A stretch of 64,000 nucleotides of DNA from Mucilaginibacter sp. (lineage in GTDB: Bacteria > Bacteroidota > Bacteroidia > Sphingobacteriales > Sphingobacteriaceae). Location: assembly GCF_028288225.1 (NCBI RefSeq), contig NZ_JAQBOC010000058.1, forward strand, positions 1 through 64,000, in the 5' to 3' direction. Below are positions 52,911 through 61,528 of the stretch, one piece after another; the first letter of the stretch is position 1; every line of letters begins with the position of its first letter. The notes beneath the pieces were generated by a model. The model was not told where the DNA came from. It made no database searches and worked only from the letters and a program-made list of their open reading frames with translations. The position numbers and the translations under genes are program-made.

Positions 52911-53803
52911 TTAATACCAGCAACCTAACCTTTAATTTTGGCAATCAAACAGTTGTCAAATCATTATCCTTACAAGTTCCGGAAGGAAGCATATATGGAT
53001 TCCTTGGCCCAAACGGGGCTGGAAAAACCACTACAATAAAATTGCTGCTTAACCTGCTTAAAACGCAGGAAGGCAGCATTCATATTTTTGATCTTGAGCT
53101 GCAAAGCAACCGCATAAAAATTCTTTCACAAATAGGCTCGCTGATTGAGCAGCCTGCAATTTACCTTCATCTTAGCGGAAAAGAAAACCTGCTTAACAGA
53201 GCACTATTATTACAAATTCCAGAAAAACGGGTTGATGAAATGCTTACCCTGGTGCATTTGCAGGATGCGGCGCATAAAAAAGCAGGTCAATACTCACTAG
53301 GCATGAAACAGCGTTTGGGTATTGCACTGGCGCTATTATCAGACCCCAAATTACTTATACTCGATGAACCAACCAACGGCCTTGATCCTAACGGTATTAT
53401 AGAGATCCGTGAGTTGTTGATGAAGCTCACCAATGAGCGTAAAAAAACAGTTTTTATATCGAGCCATTTACTTTCTGAGATTGAGCGGATGGCCACTCAT
53501 GTTGGTATTATTAATCATGGCGAGCTGATGTTCCAGGGCAGTATCAATGATCTGGAAGCATTAAGCAAGCCGCTGGTGCAAATTGAAACCGACCGCACTG
53601 TTGATGCCGCCAACTTTTTAAAGAAAAATAACTTTGTTGTTGCCGATGTTAACGATCACCACCTGTATGTTCCATACGCATCAAAAGAAAATATGGGCGA
53701 GATAAACGCGGCGCTAAATCAAAACGGATACAATATATACAGCATTAATAAACAGCAAAAAGACCTGGAAAAATTATTTCTAGATATAACCCAAAACGCC
53801 TAA
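52904..53803 (+). CDS. ABC transporter ATP-binding protein (BcrA type)
   Basis: The 299-residue ATPase has Walker A GPNGAGKTTTIK, the Q-loop near IGSLIEQPAIY, the signature SLGMKQRLGIA, Walker B LLILDEPTNGLDP and the switch His in FISSHL. The C-terminal 80 residues are a BcrA/lantibiotic-type extension. With the following permease it forms an exporter of the bacitracin/lantibiotic-resistance class; the substrate is unknown. Confidence 0.93.
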   Translation: MVINTSNLTFNFGNQTVVKSLSLQVPEGSIYGFLGPNGAGKTTTIKLLLNLLKTQEGSIHIFDLELQSNRIKILSQIGSLIEQPAIYLHLSGKENLLNRALLLQIPEKRVDEMLTLVHLQDAAHKKAGQYSLGMKQRLGIALALLSDPKLLILDEPTNGLDPNGIIEIRELLMKLTNERKKTVFISSHLLSEIERMATHVGIINHGELMFQGSINDLEALSKPLVQIETDRTVDAANFLKKNNFVVADVNDHHLYVPYASKENMGEINAALNQNGYNIYSINKQQKDLEKLFLDITQNA

Positions 53804-53806
53804 ACC

Positions 53807-54625
53807 ATGCAAGGATTTATACTATCGTTCAGGTCTGAATTTTATAAAACGCGTAAAACCATGGGCTTTTGGAGCGCTGTTTTACTACCATTACTGCTTT
53901 GCTTGTTGCTTTTCATCGGCTTTTTTGTGAAAAGCGATCACATGATCAATACTCCTCCAATGGTCATTTGGTTCCAGTTTGCCGGTGCTATTTTAGGCAT
54001 AATGGGCTTGCTGCTATTGCCAATGCTTATAATTTTTATTGCTTACTCAGTAAATAATGTTGAGCACAAGGCGGACACCTGGAAAACTATTTTTAGCCTG
54101 CCCATATCGAAGCTTTCGGTATATGCAGCCAAATATTTTTATGCGTTTTTTCTCGTGTTTCTTTGTCTCTCATTATTTGTATTGTTTACATTGGGTTTCG
54201 GTAATTTATTGAGCACAGTTAAACCATCGTTAAAGTTTAATGAGTATAGCATTGCAGATATCTTAACGAAAATTTATTTTAAGTTTTTCCTGGCCTCATT
54301 GGGTATTCTTTCCATCCAGTTTTTACTAAGCCTTTTATTTAGTGATTTTTTAAAGCCCATGGGGATTGGCTTTGTGTGTACCATAACAGGCAGTATTTTA
54401 GCTACAAACAATTGGGAATATGCCTATCTTTTTCCCTACTCGCACCCCATGATGGCAATGCGTGCTTTATCGCAGGGGCAGGCCAAGGGCGGCAATCATC
54501 CCTCGCCCATAAACTTACATCTTACCATTGACATGTTTACAAAAGACACCTGGGTAAGCCTTATTATAGCAGTAGTGGTTTTTATTGCCGGTTATTTTAT
54601 TGTATTAAAAAAGAGTGTGAAATAG
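53807..54625 (+). CDS. ABC-2 type permease of the BcrA-type exporter
   Basis: The 272-residue membrane protein has six hydrophobic segments (about 22-42, 58-82, 107-130, 158-180, 188-203, 247-267) and no ATPase motif. It begins FRSEFYKTRKTMGFWSAVLLPLL, typical of lantibiotic-resistance permeases. It lies 3 bases after the ATPase gene. Confidence 0.9.
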   Translation: MQGFILSFRSEFYKTRKTMGFWSAVLLPLLLCLLLFIGFFVKSDHMINTPPMVIWFQFAGAILGIMGLLLLPMLIIFIAYSVNNVEHKADTWKTIFSLPISKLSVYAAKYFYAFFLVFLCLSLFVLFTLGFGNLLSTVKPSLKFNEYSIADILTKIYFKFFLASLGILSIQFLLSLLFSDFLKPMGIGFVCTITGSILATNNWEYAYLFPYSHPMMAMRALSQGQAKGGNHPSPINLHLTIDMFTKDTWVSLIIAVVVFIAGYFIVLKKSVK

Positions 54626-54626
54626 G

Positions 54627-54760
54627 GTGAGAAGTCCGAAAGTCGGTAAAGTCAGTAAAGTCCCGAAGTCGGAAAAGTCAGTAAAGTCACGAAGTTTAGA
54701 TCCTGTTAAACTTTCAAACTTTTATTTTTTCTTTTTCAACTTTACAACATTTCAACAATC
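54627..54760. repeat. Dispersed repeat 'aagtcggtaaagtcagtaaagtc'
   Basis: 54630-54695 consists of four to five direct copies of AGTC.G.AAAGTCAGTAAAGTCCCGAAGTCGG. The same unit occurs at 16912-16945. Between 54695 and 54761 lies a second element with TTTACAACATTTCAAC. No gene was recognised. Confidence 0.65.
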
Positions 54761-54761
54761 T

Positions 54762-56114
54762 CTATCTGATGGGCTTCGGATACACCGGCAAACTCTCATG
54801 CCCTTTTTCATCAACAGATTGCACTGCAAAAAAATAATTATCTTTTGAGTAGCTAAGTGTTAAGCCGGTGCCTTCCACATAAAATTTCTTTTCCCAGTAG
54901 GGGCTGATGCTTTCGCGCATCAATACATAATAACCCGCTGGCTTTTTGCCTGCTTTTGGCGCTTCCCATTTTAACGTGGTTTTATTAGTTAAACCACTGG
55001 TTACTATACCAACATTTTCTGGCCCGGCGGAGGCAAAAGCCAAGTTTGCAAGAACTGAAAGATTCATTCTGGCCACTTTTTGTACATAATTAAAATCTAC
55101 AAAATCGGGCAGATCGCCATACTCAACACCCTTTTCAGTACGGATGTCCTGGTGCTGGCGGTTAAAGTCTTCATTCATTTCGGTAAACCTTACTGCTGCA
55201 AACCCTTGTTGTAAAAAAGGCACATGGTCGCCACCACGCAGGTAACGGTCGCGCCGATAAATTAGTTTTACGTCAAGCTGGTCAACGTAACGTTCTGCTG
55301 TTTCTTTAACATAACGGGCCAGCTCGCGCGATGGACTGTCATTCTCACCCCCTAATGATATTAAACTCTTTATCTCGCGTTCATTGCCGGCGGCTGTAGA
55401 AGGCACACCTTCACTAAACACCCGTACACTACGGTTATCTTTCAAATCAGTTTCCATGCCGTGGCTATTGCCAACAATATCATTATTCAGCATGGCATCA
55501 ACGTTCCATTTTTCGGTTTTAGCGCGTTTGGCAACGTTGGTTGAACCATATAAACCCTGTTCTTCGCCCACAACGCACATGAATATAATGGTTGATGGGA
55601 ACGACCATTTGCCCATTACCCTTGCCAGCTCCAATGATACTGCCGATCCGGAAGCGTCATCATTGGCGCCCGGTTCAATCGAGTTGGCGTTCATCACATC
55701 ATTTACCCGCGAATCATAATGTCCGGATACTATATAAACCCTGGTATCGTTAGGATCGGTCCCTTTTAAAGTAGCCAATACATTTTTAAGGTGCACAGGC
55801 TTATCAATCCGCTCGCCTTTGGGTTGGGTAAACGTATCAAACTGAACGGTCATCCTTCCCTGTGATTCGACTGCGTACTTTTCCATTTCGGCCTTTATCC
55901 AATTACGAGCAGCACCACTGCCTTCGGTTTTACTGGTGGTATCACTCAGTGTATGACGGCTCTTAAAACTTACCAGTTTACGGATATTGGCTTCAATGTT
56001 TTTTGATGATACTTCATCAACCATTTGTTTAATAGCTGCGTCCTGTTTAATGGTTGTTTGTGCCGATGCGGGTAAAATGAAAAGTACAGGGATGATTAGT
56101 AATAGTTTTTTCAT
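54762..56114 (-). CDS. Secreted M28-family metallopeptidase with C-terminal beta domain
   Basis: The 450-residue protein has a signal peptide (to ILPASAQ, about residue 19) and an M28 zinc-peptidase domain (about 35-360). Zinc ligands visible are His132 (GHYDSR), Asp152 (GANDDASG), Glu184/185 (EEQGLYGS), Asp in NNDIVGNS and His in GGDHVPFL. A C-terminal FN3-like domain (about 365-450, LKWEAPKAGKKPAGYYV) follows. It probably degrades peptides in the periplasm or outside the cell. Confidence 0.92.
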   Translation of the reverse strand: MKKLLLIIPVLFILPASAQTTIKQDAAIKQMVDEVSSKNIEANIRKLVSFKSRHTLSDTTSKTEGSGAARNWIKAEMEKYAVESQGRMTVQFDTFTQPKGERIDKPVHLKNVLATLKGTDPNDTRVYIVSGHYDSRVNDVMNANSIEPGANDDASGSAVSLELARVMGKWSFPSTIIFMCVVGEEQGLYGSTNVAKRAKTEKWNVDAMLNNDIVGNSHGMETDLKDNRSVRVFSEGVPSTAAGNEREIKSLISLGGENDSPSRELARYVKETAERYVDQLDVKLIYRRDRYLRGGDHVPFLQQGFAAVRFTEMNEDFNRQHQDIRTEKGVEYGDLPDFVDFNYVQKVARMNLSVLANLAFASAGPENVGIVTSGLTNKTTLKWEAPKAGKKPAGYYVLMRESISPYWEKKFYVEGTGLTLSYSKDNYFFAVQSVDEKGHESLPVYPKPIR

Positions 56115-56159
56115 AAATGATGATTATGTTCTGCTGTAATACGTTGTGTTTTTAATGTT

Positions 56160-59100
56160 TTAATCCGCGCTTTCCTCCTGCATAATATCCCCAACTTGCT
56201 TAAAATTGCTTTTTACAAAATGGCACCAGTCGCATTCTTTTTTGCCGCAGCCGGTGTTAAAATCATGGGCCATTATTTTTTGATATACTGTTTTTATTTG
56301 TTCAGTTACTTCTTCAGTATCTTCAGGAGTTATAACAACTTTTTCTTTATGATATTCGCCCTCGCTAATTGGTTCAACAAATTCAAAAAGGGTGCTAATC
56401 ACTTCCCAATCAATTGAATAATCATTATCAATTAAAATTTTATAGAAAACGGCCTGGCGCCAGTAATCGCCGCCATTTGGCGCCTCGGTTGTTGGCCGGT
56501 TAAATTTGTCTTTGGAATATTTTAGCTTACCGGTTTTGTAATCAACAACAGTTGCCTGTTTGCCGTTAAATTCTACCTTATCCAGGTTCCCTTTTATGGG
56601 TACACCCCCAACTTCTACGTTTTTAATGCTGCGTTCAGTAACAGCAACTTTATTCCACACGGTTATATTTTGGTTATAATAGGCCGGCAAGATCTTTTCA
56701 CCGTAATCGAGCCGCAGTTTAAAATCTTCTTTGGTAAACGAATCGCGATTGCGGTACATGTACCACCTAAACTCTTTCATGAAATCTTCGGTGAGCGGGA
56801 ATTCATTGCCATCGTCCTTCAGATTTCTAAAGACTTTGTTCAACGCCCAATGCACAGCCTGCCCAAACGTAGCCGACGGACTTTTACCTGATGGGACCCT
56901 TATTAAACACTGAAAATAAAACTTCAGCGGACAATCCAGGTAGTTGCTCAAATGCGTTACCGAAAGGGTATAATCCTGCAATAGCAAGTTGATATAGTTT
57001 TTATCCAGCAATTCAACTTTTGGCTTATCAGCCTCGCTGAATTGCAATGCGGTAAAAGCAATCATATCGTCGGCATTCACTTGCGGATAATGTACCGGCA
57101 GATTGGTATCTGCTAATATTTCTCCTACAAATTGGGATGCTTCCTGGTCTTTACCGTTTTTGTCCTGGCTGGCAAATGAAATAAACAAATGTTGTTTAGC
57201 GCGGGTGATGGCCACATAAAATAACCTGCGCGATTCTTCTTTTTGAGCAATGTCGTCGTCGGTGGCCTGTGTTAAGGTGTCCGGATAACTAAAGCCATAA
57301 TTGCGGCCTTTGCCATCCCAGATCTTTTTGGTGCAGCCAATTAAAAATACGTGTTCAAATTCTAATCCTTTTGAGCCATGGGCGGTAAGGAAATTAATTC
57401 CGTTCTCTGAAAATATTACCTGGTTAAGCGCCAGTCTGATCTTATTTTCTTTCATCAGCTTGATGATTGCTACCAGGTCGGCCAGTTTTATTTCAGGGTT
57501 TTTGCGGCTTTCATCCTTCAAAAAATCAAAGAAATTGGTGAGCACCTGCATATACCAACCTTTATCCGGCTGCTGCATAATGTATTTAAGGATACCCATT
57601 TTAGCTATCAGCTGCTGAAAAAGCTGCTGCAGCGTATTGCTTGCCGAATAGGTTAGCAGGTAATCGATATCGCTTATCAGGAATTTCATCCGGTGATTTT
57701 TAGCCTCATCAAACAAGCCGGTTTGTATAGGCACTTTTATCTCGCTGATATAACGGCGCAGCGATGTTTTAACTTCATTATTCCTTGATGTGGCATAATT
57801 TTCTTTCGCTACTGCTACGCTTGCTTTAGCGATCTCGATAGGAGGGATGTCGAAAAAATCATAGTGCATAATCTCAAATAACAGTTCATCCCCGCTATAA
57901 GGCGAATCCATTTCCATAGCCAGGTAGCGCATTATATTGATGATCTTCTCGCCAAATGGTAAAGTGAAGATGTCAAGTTTGCGTTTGGTATTAACAGCAA
58001 TATTTTGTGTATCCAGGTATTGGATCAACTCTTCAACCTGGCTGTGGTTACGATATATCACCGCAATTTCACCGGGTTCGGCACCGTTTGCAAGCAGTTG
58101 TTTAATTTTCGTGGCAACGTCAACCAGTTCCTTGCCGGGGTTTTCATATTCATTTATAACAGGTGATGCAACCAGGTCATCAAATCGCGGATGTGCAGCC
58201 TGCAGGTTTTTATCCAAAGCCAGTTGAGCGGTTAAACGCTCACGGTTATTGTTTATCAGCGCTTTTGAAATATCCAGGATCTGCTGGTTTGATCGGTAAT
58301 TATGTTTCAATACCACCGTTTGCAGCGTGCTCACATAATCGTTTGCAAAATCAAGAATATTCTTCATGTTCGCTCCCTGGAACTTAAAGATAGATTGGTC
58401 ATCATCGCCAACCACAAACACATTCGGTGTTTCCCAGTAATTAAGGATAAACTTTAACAGCTCATTTTGCGACCCGCTTGTATCCTGGAACTCGTCCACC
58501 AAAATATATTGGTAGCGTTCCTGGTAACGGCGCAATAGTTCTTCATTTTCACGGAAAGCTTTAAGTACCCAAATGATCATATCGTCATAATCATAACGGC
58601 CCTTATCCTTCATTTTTTTGTCGAAATTGCGGTACTCGCTCACAGCAGCAAGCAGCTTTTTCATTAGGTCATGAGCCTTATCAATATCTTTTTGTTTTGG
58701 ATCGCCTGCCTTTATGCCCGCCTTAACATTTGCCTTTTTATAAATGAACGCTTCCCTGTTTGGCAGATCTTCCAGGTATTCATTTACGGCTTTTTCAATA
58801 GCAGCCTCATCCCAGCCTTCACTTTTCATGGTCGAGAAAAGGTTTTTTAGCCTTGGCGCCTCAAAATAGATCTCGCCTGTGAAACGCTTTAATAAATGCT
58901 CGTTCGAAAACTCATCAACCAACTCCCTGAAAAGCATAGCTGATTCCAGGTCTGACAAAGCTTCCATATTAAGCTTGCCAAAATAATCGAGGTTCTCCTG
59001 GATTATCTCGTTGCAAAAAGCATGGAAAGTATAAATATTAACGCGGTAAGCATCGGGCCCTATAAACTCAAAAAGTCGTTTGCGCATAGCTACCGCGCCG

Positions 59101-59324
59101 GCATCGGTATAGGTAAGGCATAAAATTTCATGTGCGCTAGCGTCTGTTTCGGTTAATATTTTACCTATGCGGGCAGCCAGGATCTGTGTTTTGCCCGTGC
59201 CAGGCCCGGCAATAACCAAAACAGGGCCATCCATTTTATTAACAGCAGCCAGTTGTTCCGGGTTGAGCCGGGCAAGCGCCTGCTGGAATTTTTCGTTATA
59301 TTTATTGGGAGTAGATGGAATCAT
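56160..59324 (-). CDS. UvrD/AddA-like ATP-dependent helicase with C-terminal RecB-type nuclease
   Basis: The 1054-residue protein begins with a UvrD helicase core: Walker A GPGTGKT (40-46), the YILVDEFQDTSGSQ Walker B near residue 275, DDDQSIFKFQGA, and the late YVAITRAKQHLFISF. The C-terminal 260 residues are a PD-(D/E)XK nuclease (VVDYKTGKLKYS). An isolated Cys (LDCPLKF) and the terminal CGKKECDWC form a four-Cys set like the iron-sulfur cluster of AddB/Cas4 nucleases. It is a single-polypeptide DNA end-processing or repair enzyme. The shorter alternative, a plain UvrD, is excluded by the nuclease motif. Confidence 0.9.
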   Translation of the reverse strand: MIPSTPNKYNEKFQQALARLNPEQLAAVNKMDGPVLVIAGPGTGKTQILAARIGKILTETDASAHEILCLTYTDAGAVAMRKRLFEFIGPDAYRVNIYTFHAFCNEIIQENLDYFGKLNMEALSDLESAMLFRELVDEFSNEHLLKRFTGEIYFEAPRLKNLFSTMKSEGWDEAAIEKAVNEYLEDLPNREAFIYKKANVKAGIKAGDPKQKDIDKAHDLMKKLLAAVSEYRNFDKKMKDKGRYDYDDMIIWVLKAFRENEELLRRYQERYQYILVDEFQDTSGSQNELLKFILNYWETPNVFVVGDDDQSIFKFQGANMKNILDFANDYVSTLQTVVLKHNYRSNQQILDISKALINNNRERLTAQLALDKNLQAAHPRFDDLVASPVINEYENPGKELVDVATKIKQLLANGAEPGEIAVIYRNHSQVEELIQYLDTQNIAVNTKRKLDIFTLPFGEKIINIMRYLAMEMDSPYSGDELLFEIMHYDFFDIPPIEIAKASVAVAKENYATSRNNEVKTSLRRYISEIKVPIQTGLFDEAKNHRMKFLISDIDYLLTYSASNTLQQLFQQLIAKMGILKYIMQQPDKGWYMQVLTNFFDFLKDESRKNPEIKLADLVAIIKLMKENKIRLALNQVIFSENGINFLTAHGSKGLEFEHVFLIGCTKKIWDGKGRNYGFSYPDTLTQATDDDIAQKEESRRLFYVAITRAKQHLFISFASQDKNGKDQEASQFVGEILADTNLPVHYPQVNADDMIAFTALQFSEADKPKVELLDKNYINLLLQDYTLSVTHLSNYLDCPLKFYFQCLIRVPSGKSPSATFGQAVHWALNKVFRNLKDDGNEFPLTEDFMKEFRWYMYRNRDSFTKEDFKLRLDYGEKILPAYYNQNITVWNKVAVTERSIKNVEVGGVPIKGNLDKVEFNGKQATVVDYKTGKLKYSKDKFNRPTTEAPNGGDYWRQAVFYKILIDNDYSIDWEVISTLFEFVEPISEGEYHKEKVVITPEDTEEVTEQIKTVYQKIMAHDFNTGCGKKECDWCHFVKSNFKQVGDIMQEESAD

Positions 59325-59437
59325 TGTAAGGTAAAGGTAATAAAGATGCGGGGAGATAGAAAGAGGTAAGGCGATTGTTACCTTTAAGAGTTACTGAGAA
59401 GCATTGGCAACTTCTTAAAAGTTATTAAAGCTAAACT

Positions 59438-59629
59438 CTATGGATGTAATAACCTCTTTATCAAAATCGTTCTATCTAAACGCTGTCCTGGCTTTAAAAA
59501 ATGTGAACATAATCTGGTCACTTCAGCCATTCGCTCCTGCGGAGTTTTGGATAGCCAGTAAAGCATGTCCTCATAGCTCTCATCAATTTCCTTTAACACA
59601 GCTTTTCGAACAATCGGAACAATTTTCAT
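59438..59629 (-). CDS. Small conserved protein next to the toxin-antitoxin genes
   Basis: The 63-residue basic product (MKIVPIVRKAVLKEIDESYED...) has a predicted helix-rich middle with LSKTPQERMAEVTRL. It lies 26 bases downstream of the PIN toxin on the same strand. From recollection it resembles small proteins that precede nucleotidyltransferase-type toxins in this phylum, but no such toxin is here. It may be an orphan third gene or a remnant. Confidence 0.55.
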   Translation of the reverse strand: MKIVPIVRKAVLKEIDESYEDMLYWLSKTPQERMAEVTRLCSHFLKPGQRLDRTILIKRLLHP

Positions 59630-59655
59630 GGTAGTTATATGTTTATCTGATACTG

Positions 59656-60026
59656 TTACTTTTCATAATACACAAGGTCTAATCCTATAAGTGTTTTGAA
59701 TTGTTTGTCGGATGTTATAAGAGGCAGATTTAGAGATATGGAAGTACCGGCAATTATACTATCCGGAAGTTTCATATTTGAAGTTTTTTTACTTCAATGC
59801 TTTGGAGCTTGATCTTATTATCAATATTTATGATAGTGCAATCTTCCAAAAAAGCCTCAATTTCTTTTTTCTCATTATCAGCAATATTTTTGTAACTCAA
59901 TAATTCCATTTCTGAAATTACAGATACATATAATTCTTCTTCGAATAAAAAATCAGCAAGTGTTTCATCTCCATCTAAAATGTATAAAATAGCATTTGTA
60001 TCTAACAAATATTTATTCCCACTCAT
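59656..60026 (-). CDS. PIN-domain (VapC-like) toxin split by a -1 frameshift at an A7 run
   Basis: Frame one runs from the ATG at 60026 to a stop at 59772 (84 residues) and has the catalytic acids Asp9 (LLDTNA) and Glu39 (VISEMELL). The other two acids, in KLPDSIIAG (Asp89) and LITSDKQF (Asp107), lie in the -1 frame, ending at 59656. The switch occurs at GTA AAA AAA CTT (A7 run 59784-59790), a canonical A-AAA-AAA slippery heptamer. A -1 slip gives a normal 123-residue PIN RNase. This could be programmed frameshifting, transcriptional slippage, a one-base deletion or a sequencing error. Confidence 0.8.
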
Positions 60027-60177
60027 CCCGCATTTTCTTTTGTATGATTAATGGGTCTTCTTTTAATTTAATAACACCGCAGTATTTCCTGGTGTTAACA
60101 CCTTTCCCTGATTTGAGCTTTGTGGAAATGTTATCCATTTCTTTTTTACTAGCTCCTTTTTTAAGTACTAAAACCAT
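60013..60177 (-). CDS. Small VapB-like antitoxin
   Basis: A 54-residue basic protein starts with ATG at 60177 (MVLVLKKGASKKE) and overlaps the PIN toxin start by 14 bases. It has an N-terminal LVLKKGASKKEMDN stretch and a C-terminal region with KEDPLIIQKKMRDEWE. This is a typical antitoxin length, placement and charge; the DNA-binding class is not certain. The overlap indicates translational coupling to the toxin. Confidence 0.7.
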   Translation of the reverse strand: MVLVLKKGASKKEMDNISTKLKSGKGVNTRKYCGVIKLKEDPLIIQKKMRDEWE

Positions 60178-60378
60178 TGAATAGAGTTTTTATTAATCAA
60201 ATTTACCTTTTATATATGATAAGCGAAAACGTAATTTTTTAAACGGAGTTATGCTGGCTATTCAAATTTAATATCTCAATAAAACACAAAAAAATTACTC
60301 CACCTCACCTCAAATAACCACATTTACAATTAAATTGGATAATATTGTAGTTATATAATTATTACACGATATTTATTA

Positions 60379-61515
60379 ATGAAAGTTGCTTTAATAACAG
60401 GGATTACAGGACAAGATGGCGCATATTTAGCAGAGTTTTTGCTTAAAAAAGGCTACGAGGTACATGGTATAAAAAGAAGGTCGTCATTATTTAATACGGA
60501 TCGTATCGATCATCTATATCACGATCCGCATGAGCCTAATGTTAAATTGAAACTTCATTACGGCGATCTAACCGATTCAACCAATTTAATAAGGCTTGTT
60601 CAGGAGATTCAGCCTGATGAGATCTACAACCTTGCAGCACAAAGCCATGTAAAGGTTAGTTTTGATACCCCTGAATATACTGCCAATGCTGATGGTATTG
60701 GTACATTAAGGATATTAGAGGCCGTAAGGTTATTAGGGCTGGAAAAAAAAACCCGGATCTACCAGGCGTCAACATCTGAGCTTTACGGGTTGGTACAGGC
60801 GGTACCACAAAGTGAAACCACACCATTTTACCCAAGGTCGCCTTATGCAGTGGCTAAACTATATGGCTATTGGATAATTGTAAATTACCGTGAGGCTTAT
60901 AACATGTTTGCCTGCAATGGCATCTTATTTAACCATGAAAGCCCTGTACGCGGCGAAACATTTGTTACCCGTAAAATTACACGCGCGGCTTCAAAAATAG
61001 CTATGGGTTTACAGGATTGCCTGTATGTAGGTAACTTATCGGCCCAGCGCGACTGGGGTCATGCAAAAGATTATATTGAAGCCATGTGGCTAATGTTGCA
61101 GCATGACACGCCAGAAGACTTTGTTATTGCTACAGGGGTTACCACTACGGTTAGGGAGTTTATAAAAATGTCGTTCAATGAACTTGGTATAGAGGTAGAA
61201 TTTAGCGGGAAGGATGAGAACGAGCGCGGAGTGATCATTGATATTGACCAGCAAAAAGTTGAAGAATTAGGGTTGAATGCTGAAGCTTTAAAGTTTGGGC
61301 AAACGGTGGTTAAGATAGATTCAAAATATTTCAGACCAACAGAGGTTGACCTGCTAATAGGTGATGCAACAAAAGCAAAGGAAAAATTGGGATGGATACC
61401 AAAATATGATTTGCAGGCATTGGTTAGCGATATGATGCAATCTGATCTGCATTTGGTAAAAAAAGACGATTATTTAAAAAAGGGCGGGTTTAAAACACTT
61501 AATTATTTTGAATAA
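60379..61515 (+). CDS. gmd: GDP-mannose 4,6-dehydratase
   Basis: The 378-residue short-chain dehydratase converts GDP-mannose to GDP-4-keto-6-deoxymannose, precursor of fucose and related sugars. It has the NADP-binding GITGQDGAYLAEFLL, the STSELYG and YAVAKLYGYWI active-site motifs (Tyr and Lys), and VRGETFVTRKITRA. The fcl/GDP-fucose synthase partner is not adjacent in this window. The next gene follows after 13 bases. Confidence 0.95.
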   Translation: MKVALITGITGQDGAYLAEFLLKKGYEVHGIKRRSSLFNTDRIDHLYHDPHEPNVKLKLHYGDLTDSTNLIRLVQEIQPDEIYNLAAQSHVKVSFDTPEYTANADGIGTLRILEAVRLLGLEKKTRIYQASTSELYGLVQAVPQSETTPFYPRSPYAVAKLYGYWIIVNYREAYNMFACNGILFNHESPVRGETFVTRKITRAASKIAMGLQDCLYVGNLSAQRDWGHAKDYIEAMWLMLQHDTPEDFVIATGVTTTVREFIKMSFNELGIEVEFSGKDENERGVIIDIDQQKVEELGLNAEALKFGQTVVKIDSKYFRPTEVDLLIGDATKAKEKLGWIPKYDLQALVSDMMQSDLHLVKKDDYLKKGGFKTLNYFE

Positions 61516-61528
61516 TTAAAGCTACATT

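Noticed and set aside
54627..54848. Plus-strand open frame of 73 codons after the ABC permease
   Set aside because: It is made of direct repeats and runs into the M28 peptidase gene on the other strand.
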